In this document: positions 14,742 through 19,712 of the stretch, one piece after another
Layout: every line of letters begins with the position of its first letter
How positions within the stretch are numbered: position 1 is the stretch's first letter
NCBI GenBank assembly: GCA_035279875.1
Contig: DATEGX010000212.1
Span: 1-19,712, forward strand
Reading direction: 5' to 3'
Origin: JAMXLL01 sp035279875
GTDB taxonomy: Bacteria > Desulfobacterota > Binatia > Binatales > Binataceae
Length of the DNA stretch: 19,712 bases
The notes under the pieces: generated by a model
What the model was told of the DNA's origin: nothing
Seen by the model: only the letters and a program-made list of their open reading frames with translations
The model's database searches: none
Position numbers and translations under genes: made by a program

Positions 14742-15272
14742 TCAATTTTCCTGGATGGTCGCGATGTAGCCGACAATCGCGTCGATACGTTCCTTGGCCT
14801 TGAGTTCGCTCGCTGAAGTGAATTCCCGGCCTTGCTGCTGGAAATTCACCCCCCAGAACGGCATATCGAAGCGTTTGTGGGACGGGATGACCTTGCGCCC
14901 GTCGATGATGTCCTCGACCTGCTGATAGGGAAAAACACCGCCATTATGGACGGCGATTTTGGTCAAGTCCTTTGGCTTGATCCCCGGGATAACTTTCACC
15001 TCCGGTCCGTTCCCCTTGCCGCTGGCACTATGGCATGGCGCGCAATGCTTGATGAAATCAGCCTTGCCCTGGGTGATTTCCTCCGCAGTCGGTGTGCGCC
15101 ATGGGGCCGGGGTTGGAGTCGCGAGGTAATCGGATTCGTCCTGAGCGAATGCCTGTGTGACCGCGAAGGCGGCTGACAGCATAAGCGCGGCGGTAATCCC
15201 GATGACGCCGATAAGGCGAACAAACCCGCGCATCGACCTGAATTGCTGGCACTGAACCCGATTGCTCGACAT
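14742..15272 (-). CDS. Exported monohaem c-type cytochrome
   Basis: The 176-residue product has a long N-terminal region, then a signal peptide hydrophobic core (about 17-40), with a likely cleavage site after AFA (residue 43). One haem-binding motif is present, CAPCH (77-81), in the context ADFIKHCAPCHSASGKGNGP. A plausible distal Met ligand is Met137 (KRFDMPFWG). It is a class I cytochrome that would carry electrons in the periplasm. The start at ATG 15272 is supported by GGGAGG five bases upstream on the minus strand. An internal ATG at 15233 would give a more usual signal peptide length but has a weaker ribosome site. The gene ends 32 bases from the convergent DUF2318 gene, with no clear terminator between them. 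Confidence 0.9.
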   Translation of the reverse strand: MSSNRVQCQQFRSMRGFVRLIGVIGITAALMLSAAFAVTQAFAQDESDYLATPTPAPWRTPTAEEITQGKADFIKHCAPCHSASGKGNGPEVKVIPGIKPKDLTKIAVHNGGVFPYQQVEDIIDGRKVIPSHKRFDMPFWGVNFQQQGREFTSASELKAKERIDAIVGYIATIQEN

Positions 15273-15311
15273 CCGAACCTCCCGACCCGGCGAACCGACG
15301 CAAGCACGCTG

Positions 15312-15333
15312 TCGCGAGCGAAGGCACTCGCGA
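15312..15333. repeat. Inverted repeat near the cytochrome c promoter
   Basis: TCGCGAG (15312-15318), eight bases, CTCGCGA (15327-15333). This is a perfect 7-base inverted repeat. It sits just downstream of the candidate minus-strand -10 at 15350-15345, at about +5 to +26 of that transcript. That placement fits an operator or a 5'-UTR hairpin for the cytochrome gene. Confidence 0.45.
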
Positions 15334-15344
15334 AGCGCGCCTCA

Positions 15345-15373
15345 ATAATATCTATCCAGCGCGAAGATGTTGG
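15345..15373 (-). promoter_or_regulatory. Candidate promoter for the cytochrome c gene
   Basis: On the minus strand, TATTAT (15350-15345, 5 of 6 to the -10 consensus) lies 17 bases after CCAACA (15373-15368, 3 of 6). A competing reading uses the perfect TTGACA at 15392-15387 with CATCTT (15369-15364, 3 of 6) at 17 bases. One or both could act; each is half strong. Confidence 0.4.
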
Positions 15374-15442
15374 AACGGCTCACCGGTGTCAAGTACGCGG
15401 ACCTTCGGGGACTGGTTTCAGGCGTCAGACCGCCACCAAGCA

Positions 15443-15482
15443 CGGTCGCTCTGCTGCAAAATACCGGGCAATGCGGCGACCG
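15443..15482. repeat. Spaced inverted repeat upstream of the VOC gene promoter
   Basis: CGGTCGC (15443-15449) and GCGACCG (15476-15482) are perfect complements 26 bases apart. They lie between the two divergent promoter candidates of the 342-base gene-free region 15273-15614. They could be paired half-sites for a regulator. I saw no gene of any size in this region. Confidence 0.3.
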
Positions 15483-15498
15483 GCTCGGTAGCGTGGTC

Positions 15499-15529
15499 TT
15501 GGCAGCTCATTTGTTCGATCTGGTATAGT
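15499..15529 (+). promoter_or_regulatory. Candidate extended -10 promoter for the VOC-family gene
   Basis: TTGGCA (15499-15504) is followed 19 bases later by TATAGT (15524-15529), preceded by TGG, which makes an extended -10 element. The 19-base spacing is long, but the extended -10 compensates. A transcript starting near 15536 would have about 79 bases of leader before ATG 15615. Confidence 0.55.
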
Positions 15530-15548
15530 GATTTCGATTCCAGAAATC
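15530..15548. repeat. Inverted repeat over the predicted transcript start (possible operator)
   Basis: GATTTC (15530-15535), seven bases, GAAATC (15543-15548). It abuts the -10 element TATAGT and covers the expected start of the VOC gene transcript, the classic place for a repressor site. A 4-base hairpin TCGC/GCGA follows at 15547-15558. Confidence 0.4.
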
Positions 15549-15614
15549 GCTTCAGCGAGCCGGAACCCGGCGCTAACTGCTCATCTTATTTGCTGGCCGC
15601 AAGAGGAAACAACC

Positions 15615-16025
15615 ATGAGCGTCGAACTCAACCACATTATCATCCCGGCGAGAGACAAGCGGGCTTCGGCGGAATTCCTCGCAAAAATTCTGGGTTTGCA
15701 GGTGCAGCCGCAATGGGCGCACTTTCTTCCGATCCGGGTGAGCAACGGGGTCACGTTGGACTACGTCGACGGTGGAGAGTTCCGCCCGCAGCACTACGCT
15801 TTTCTTGTGAGTGAGGCGGAATTCGATGCCGCGCTTGCGCGGATTCGCAGCGCGGGCGTCACCTTTTACGCGGAGTTCACGCGCGAGGGTAAGGGCCAGA
15901 TAAATCATCTATATGGCGGCCGCGGTGTCTATTTCGACGACCCCAGCGGTCATCTGCTGGAACTGATTACGCGGCCCTACGGCGCGACTCCCGAACGTTG
16001 GCTACCGTCTAATCACGCTTCGTAG
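15615..16025 (+). CDS. VOC-family (glyoxalase/dioxygenase-fold) protein
   Basis: The 136-residue product has the paired beta-alpha-beta-beta-beta modules of the vicinal oxygen chelate fold. Likely metal ligands are at the usual places: His7 (VELNHIII), His60 (RPQHYAFLV) and Glu116 (YFDDPSGHLLEL, 107-118). Such single-domain proteins act as dimeric glyoxalases, dioxygenases, epimerases or drug-binding proteins. The reaction cannot be told here. ATG 15615 is chosen because AGAGGA lies seven bases upstream (15602-15607) and the family N-terminus begins there. An open frame 29 codons longer has no support and overlaps the promoter. Its last 17 bases overlap the end of the convergent amidohydrolase gene. 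Confidence 0.88.
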   Translation: MSVELNHIIIPARDKRASAEFLAKILGLQVQPQWAHFLPIRVSNGVTLDYVDGGEFRPQHYAFLVSEAEFDAALARIRSAGVTFYAEFTREGKGQINHLYGGRGVYFDDPSGHLLELITRPYGATPERWLPSNHAS

Positions 16026-17520
16026 GCGCGGTAGCGGCGCTGCCGTTGTCGGGCGCATGAATCTCGGCCATCACCTTTTCGGCCGCGGACTCGACGATCG
16101 TGCCCTTGAAGAATTCGGGATTCATCCCGCAATGGAGCTTGATCGGGTTGATGAAGACGAAGTCGCGGAAATCCTCCTCGGTCATCAAGCCGTGCTCGAC
16201 GTTCTCGTAGGCTTCGACCGCGGCGTCGCGCATGTCAACCAGGTCGTAATGGCCCAGGTCCGAGCCATAGATGGCGTTGAGGCGCGCGCCAAGCGGATTG
16301 CGCCTGGAATCGAATGCCCACGAGGTAACGCGATCGTCGCCTTCGCAGCCGAAGAAGAAATGCGGCACGAAAAGGTCGTAAACGTCGCGGGCATTCTCTA
16401 TGCCGCAATGACGCCATTCGTTCCATTCGCTCGGATCGTGGCCGCCGGCGCTTTCCAGCTCTGAAAGGACCAGCGGACCGCCGAGTCTTCCCTCCGTGAA
16501 TTTTCCGCCATATTTGCGGCATAGTTCCCGGTATAGCTCATGGTCGAGATTGGCGGGATTTACGTTCTCTAGCGAGCGGCCGCTGCGTTTGTGCCAGCGT
16601 TCGTAAAGTGAGCAGTAGAGGCTAACCGCCCATCCAACGCCACCTTCCTTGAAGGCAAACTTGAGGCTGGGGAAACGGCGGGTGACGCCGCCGAGAAACA
16701 GCGCTTTGCAGATTCCGTCGGCCGCCGCGGCAAAATGGCCGATTTGGTTGTACATGAAGTTTGAGATTGATATCCGCATGCCCCAATTGAGGCCGAAGGA
16801 ATGGAACGTCGGCGTGAGCTTTAGCTCAACGCATTTTGCCCACACCGGATCGTAGTCGTATTCGCTATCGAGGCAGAGATTGTCCATCCAGGTAAGGTAC
16901 GGCGCCATATGAGGCGCCTGCTTGGCGAGCCCCGGGATAGGACGGCGAACGAACGCGGCCATCATCACGACCTTGAGCCCCAGCTTCGCCACGTGTTCGA
17001 GTTCTTCGATCGCTTCAGCCGGAGTATGCATTGGAACGCATGCGGCCGGAGTCATCCGATCGGCATAGTCGCGGAAAATATCAGCATGGTAATTGTTAAA
17101 GGCGCGGCAGACCGCGCGGCGCAGCTCGTCGTCCTGGATATGCGCGGCAAACAGCCCTTGGCTGGGATTGAGGATGGTGTAGTCGAGCCCCATTTCGTCC
17201 AGCCGGGCATGCAGTAGCCGGGGTAGTGCGGCGGTCGCGCGATCGTAAGTGTTCTTGGTCGGATATGGCCACCATACCGGGCGCGGCATGCGGAATTCGC
17301 GACGCTCCTCCGGCGACGCGTGGTTCCAGCGGAAGTAGAAAGCCGTGTCCCACGCCTTCTTGTAGCGCTCGAGAATTCGAGCACCTCCGACGTCGCGAAT
17401 GTAGTCAAGCAACGCGGGCTCGAATTCGACCACGTGGCCGTCGGAATCGACAATCGGATGGCCGACGCGCTCACGGATCTCGGCGGAACGGCTTCGCGAA
17501 GAATTGCTGCTGATGCTCAT
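16009..17520 (-). CDS. Amidohydrolase-2 family metal-dependent hydrolase
   Basis: This is a TIM-barrel hydrolase or decarboxylase of the amidohydrolase-2 (PF04909-type) superfamily. The 503-residue product starts with a Ser/Arg-rich stretch, then the metal motif VDSDGHVVE (Asp25, Asp27, His29). Later it has the barrel His in TPTFHSFG (His240), the family element LGGVTRRFPSLKFAFKEGGVGW (in two parts, about 276-297), and the conserved Asp in YGSDLGHYD. In the GGV element the His common in relatives is replaced by Glu (FKEGG). The protein is longer than the usual 300-400. ATG 17520 is chosen for GGAG five bases upstream over a GTG-region frame 15 codons longer. Aromatic-ring decarboxylase or lactonase activity is possible; substrate unknown. 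Confidence 0.85.
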   Translation of the reverse strand: MSISSNSSRSRSAEIRERVGHPIVDSDGHVVEFEPALLDYIRDVGGARILERYKKAWDTAFYFRWNHASPEERREFRMPRPVWWPYPTKNTYDRATAALPRLLHARLDEMGLDYTILNPSQGLFAAHIQDDELRRAVCRAFNNYHADIFRDYADRMTPAACVPMHTPAEAIEELEHVAKLGLKVVMMAAFVRRPIPGLAKQAPHMAPYLTWMDNLCLDSEYDYDPVWAKCVELKLTPTFHSFGLNWGMRISISNFMYNQIGHFAAAADGICKALFLGGVTRRFPSLKFAFKEGGVGWAVSLYCSLYERWHKRSGRSLENVNPANLDHELYRELCRKYGGKFTEGRLGGPLVLSELESAGGHDPSEWNEWRHCGIENARDVYDLFVPHFFFGCEGDDRVTSWAFDSRRNPLGARLNAIYGSDLGHYDLVDMRDAAVEAYENVEHGLMTEEDFRDFVFINPIKLHCGMNPEFFKGTIVESAAEKVMAEIHAPDNGSAATAPTKRD

Positions 17521-17645
17521 GAGTGCTCCACCGTTAAATCTGCCGTCTACTACCTGGCGAAGCAATCAAGCGCCTCTCAGGGTTCATCGATTACGCGCTT
17601 GGGCCGTCGGCCTCAAGGTGGCGATGGCAACGACAGCGTCGAAGA

Positions 17646-17664
17646 TCCGCGAAAGCCTCGCGGA
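17646..17664 (-). terminator. Weak candidate terminator after the methyltransferase gene
   Basis: TCCGCGA (17646-17652), loop AAGCC, TCGCGGA (17658-17664): a perfect 7-base stem, 8 bases past the methyltransferase stop. On the minus strand it is followed only by TCTTC, not a real T tract. A second hairpin (17598-17617) lies further down the same 152-base gap, also without a T tract. Confidence 0.35.
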
Positions 17665-17672
17665 GCCGGATA

Positions 17673-18743
17673 TCAGGGTCGCAATTCGTACAGAACCGCG
17701 AAATCGTCCTTGATCGGCAGGCGTGTGAAGCGCGTGAAGCCGGCTTCGGAGGCCATTTCGCGCGCCTTATTTTCGCCCATCGCCGTGCCGATTCCGGCAC
17801 CGCCGTGGGCGAGCGACGTGGTCATGCAATAGAGTGTGCTGACCGAGTAAATCATCTTGCCCATCGGACGGAGATTGTCGGCCACGCGATCGGAAACGTT
17901 GACCTCCTGGACCAGATAGGTGCCGTTGTCCTTGAGCGAACGGCGGACCGCGGTCATCAGGCCCACCGGATCGACCGCGTCATGGACCACGTCGAAGGTG
18001 GAGACGAGATCGAATTTTGCTTCGGGTAGATGGGATCCGTCGATCGCTTCGAAACTTACACGGTCCGCGACGCCGGCCGCCGCGGCGTTGCGGCGTGCCC
18101 GTTCGATCGATTCGGCATGAAGGTCGTAGCCGAAGACCCGAGCTTTAGGGAATGCCTGCGCGATCATGATTGCGGCCCGTCCGCCGCCGCAGCCGACGTC
18201 CGCGGCAACTCCGCCGCGCTGAAGACACTCGACTACCTGCGGCATCGCGGGAATCCATTTGCGCAACAGCTTATGCAGATAGCGGGTGCGGGAATTGCGC
18301 TCCGCTGCTTCGAAGAAGGAGACAGGATATTCCGCCTGGGTAACGCCTCGGCCGGTCTTGAACGCCTCAGCGACCTTGGGCGCGACCGTTACCGCAGCCT
18401 GGGCCATCTGGAAATAGCTGCCGATAAAAAATGGCGAATCCTCATCGGCGAGTGCTGCCGCATATTCGGGCGTAAGCAGATAGGTGTCGTGCGATGCCTC
18501 GTACTCGACGTAGTGCGCCGCCGCCATTGCGCCAAGCCATTCGCGAATATAGCGAGCGCTGAGGCCGGTCTTGCCCGCAAGTTGCTCCACAGTTGTTGGG
18601 CCGGCACCGGCCATCGCCTTGAAGAGACCCATTCGGTCCCCGATAAAACAGAGAGCACCATGGACGACGGTCGCAACGTCGCCAATCACTGTCTGCGCTA
18701 CCTGCTTAGCCTTTTCTAGATCGAGTCCGTCACCTGATGCCAT
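17673..18743 (-). CDS. SAM-dependent methyltransferase with N-terminal winged-helix domain
   Basis: The 356-residue product has two parts. Residues 1-100 look like the dimerisation winged helix of O-methyltransferase-like enzymes (ALCFIGDRMGLFKAMAGAG, VEQLAGKTGLSARYIREWLGAM). The class I Rossmann domain begins near 175, with SAM motif I VAADVGCGGGRAA (179-191), the acidic end of beta-2 in VFGYDLHAES, and the motif IV-like FDLVSTFDVVHD (244-255). The closest type I know is the Rv2258c-like group, whose substrates are mostly unknown. ATG 18743 is chosen because AGGAG lies about eight bases upstream; a TTG two codons earlier is too close to it. It follows the SDR gene by 25 bases and is probably in the same transcript. 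Confidence 0.88.
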   Translation of the reverse strand: MASGDGLDLEKAKQVAQTVIGDVATVVHGALCFIGDRMGLFKAMAGAGPTTVEQLAGKTGLSARYIREWLGAMAAAHYVEYEASHDTYLLTPEYAAALADEDSPFFIGSYFQMAQAAVTVAPKVAEAFKTGRGVTQAEYPVSFFEAAERNSRTRYLHKLLRKWIPAMPQVVECLQRGGVAADVGCGGGRAAIMIAQAFPKARVFGYDLHAESIERARRNAAAAGVADRVSFEAIDGSHLPEAKFDLVSTFDVVHDAVDPVGLMTAVRRSLKDNGTYLVQEVNVSDRVADNLRPMGKMIYSVSTLYCMTTSLAHGGAGIGTAMGENKAREMASEAGFTRFTRLPIKDDFAVLYELRP

Positions 18744-18768
18744 GAGCAAATCTCCTGGGTTGGTTCGT

Positions 18769-19539
18769 TCAGCCTGCCATCGTAAGGCCGCCGCTGATGC
18801 TGATCACCTGGCCGGTCGCATAATCGGCGTCGGAAGAGGCGAAGAAGGCGACCGCTCCTGCCAGATCCTGCGGTTGGCCGAGCCGCCGCATCGGGATCCC
18901 GCGCTTCATCGCCTCCAGCACTTTCGGTTGCTGGTCCATCACATCGCGGAGCAGTGCGGTCTCGGTGGGGCCGGGGCAGACCACGTTGACGTTGATATTG
19001 TTACGCGCAAGCTCGCGCGCGAGCGTTTTTGAGAATGCGATGATCGCACCTTTGCATCCCGAATAGACTGCTTCGCCTAACGAGCCGACGCGCCCGGCGT
19101 CGGAGGAGATCGAAACGATCTTGCCTCCGCCCCGCGCCTGCATACCGGGAATCACCGACCTGCAGCAATGGATCACGCCTCGGAAGTTGATCGCGATGAC
19201 ACGATCCCAGGTCTCGGGCGTGCTCTCGACGAACGGCTCGAGTTTGTCCCATCCGGCATTGTTGACCAGGATGCTAATAGGTCCGAGTTCGCGCTCGGCC
19301 GTGGCCACGGCGGCGGCGGCACTTTCGAGGCTGGTGACATCGAGTTTAACTGAACAGGCATCCAGTCCTGCAGATTTGAGCTCGGCGGCGGTTCTGCGGG
19401 CGACGTCCTCCTGGATATCGGCGATGACGACCTTCGCCCCCTCCTCAGCGAGACGGGTTGCGATCGCGCGGCCGATACCCTGTGCCGAGCCGGTCACTAG
19501 CGCGACTCTGTCCTTAAGCCGGGTGATTCCTGTTGGCAT
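18769..19539 (-). CDS. SDR-family dehydrogenase, BadH-like
   Basis: This is a classical short-chain dehydrogenase/reductase of 256 residues. It has the NAD(P) motif TGSAQGIG (16-23) with an acidic residue after beta-2 (VIADIQ), which favours NAD(H). NNAG is at 93-96, the active Ser at SISSDAG and the catalytic Tyr159-x3-Lys163 in YSGCK. The segments ILVNNAGWDKLEPF, NVNVVCPGPTETALL and the tail TGQVISISGGLTMAG closely recall BadH, 2-hydroxycyclohexanecarboxyl-CoA dehydrogenase of anaerobic benzoate degradation. That match is from memory. A beta-hydroxyacyl-CoA-type substrate is likely; the exact one is inference. It starts 22 bases after another SDR gene on the same strand. Confidence 0.9.
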   Translation of the reverse strand: MPTGITRLKDRVALVTGSAQGIGRAIATRLAEEGAKVVIADIQEDVARRTAAELKSAGLDACSVKLDVTSLESAAAAVATAERELGPISILVNNAGWDKLEPFVESTPETWDRVIAINFRGVIHCCRSVIPGMQARGGGKIVSISSDAGRVGSLGEAVYSGCKGAIIAFSKTLARELARNNINVNVVCPGPTETALLRDVMDQQPKVLEAMKRGIPMRRLGQPQDLAGAVAFFASSDADYATGQVISISGGLTMAG

Positions 19540-19561
19540 GACCTGACCTCTAAACCTCCTT

Positions 19562-19712
19562 TCAGGGGACCGTCCAGCCGCCGTCTATGATGAATGGAGC
19601 GCCGGTGGCGAATGACGCATCGTCGCTGGCGAGGAACAGCGCGGTCCTGGCGATCTCTTCGGGCTTGCCAATCCGCCCGAGCACTGAAATACGGTTGAGA
19701 GCGCCCTCGCGT
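19562..19712 (-). CDS. SDR-family oxidoreductase, C-terminal end
   Basis: Only the last 49 codons are in the window. They carry the usual SDR tail: LGRIGKPEEIARTALFLASD, then ASFATGAPFIIDGGWTVP and a TGA stop. The GRxGxPEEIA element and the ITGxxxxIDGGW ending are diagnostic for the family, and the tail differs from that of the next SDR (ISGGLTMAG), so this is a distinct paralogue, not a recent copy. The catalytic part lies beyond the window. It is 22 bases upstream of the BadH-like gene on the same strand, suggesting one transcript. Confidence 0.85.
   Translation of the reverse strand, partial: REGALNRISVLGRIGKPEEIARTALFLASDDASFATGAPFIIDGGWTVP

Noticed and set aside
15528..15614. N-terminal 29-codon extension of the VOC protein
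   Set aside because: It would begin inside the -10 element, and ATG 15615 has a clear ribosome site and the family N-terminus.
17598..17617. CTTGGGCC/GGCC-T-CAAG hairpin between methyltransferase and amidohydrolase genes, as a terminator
   Set aside because: Three-base loop, a bulge, and no T tract on either strand.
1..19712. tRNA, rRNA, CRISPR, insertion sequences, attachment sites
   Set aside because: No cloverleaf, repeat-spacer array, transposase or long terminal repeat was seen on reading both strands.

Overview
The window is high-GC bacterial chromosomal DNA with two parts: a plus-strand housekeeping half (about 1-13114) and a mostly minus-strand catabolic/redox half (about 13089-19712). 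There is no rRNA, tRNA, CRISPR array or transposase. The housekeeping proteins look Gram-negative-like. The neighbours (an LLM-class F420/flavin oxidoreductase, a large amidohydrolase-2 protein, a BadH-like SDR, a DUF2318 protein) recall uncultured soil lineages such as Binatota/Desulfobacterota relatives. That placement is inference and weak.

Layout, plus strand: the 3' end of lepA, then lepB (signal peptidase I), then a coiled-coil protein of unknown function. A leader at about 1900-2073 follows. It holds a plausible sigma70 promoter, an RNA hairpin matching the PyrR-binding anti-antiterminator (CNGAGA-type hexaloop, GAGAGG and GCAAGG blocks), and a GC-rich hairpin with a TTTTCTTTT tract. 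After it come pyrR, a pyrB fusion gene, pyrC, carA and carB, tightly packed with 1-4 base overlaps except for 56 bases before carB. recG and a Nudix hydrolase gene follow 4 and 16 bases apart on the same strand. Together the pyr genes encode the first three steps of de novo UMP synthesis (carbamoyl phosphate, carbamoyl aspartate, dihydroorotate) plus their own RNA-binding, uridine-nucleotide-responsive regulator. pyrD, pyrE and pyrF are not in the window.

The main finding is the 647-residue pyrB product. It reads as three modules: a complete aspartate transcarbamylase catalytic chain, a segment matching the zinc domain of the regulatory chain PyrI (C-x4-C...C-x2-C) without PyrI's nucleotide-binding domain, and a C-terminal PyrR-like phosphoribosyltransferase domain. 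In that last domain the N-terminal basic residues are gone and the PRPP loop is altered. The architecture suggests an ATCase whose effector domain has been replaced by a PyrR-derived one. It lies directly downstream of a standard PyrR, itself under a PyrR-type attenuator.

Minus-strand half: an LLM-class oxidoreductase overlapping the Nudix gene tail to tail; a plus-strand DUF2318 Fe-S protein facing a minus-strand exported monohaem cytochrome c; a 342-base divergent regulatory region with several inverted repeats; a VOC-family protein (+) overlapping tail to tail with a large amidohydrolase (-); then, reading leftward, a truncated SDR, a BadH-like SDR and a SAM-dependent methyltransferase. 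These look like a degradative or CoA-thioester pathway, but no substrate can be named.
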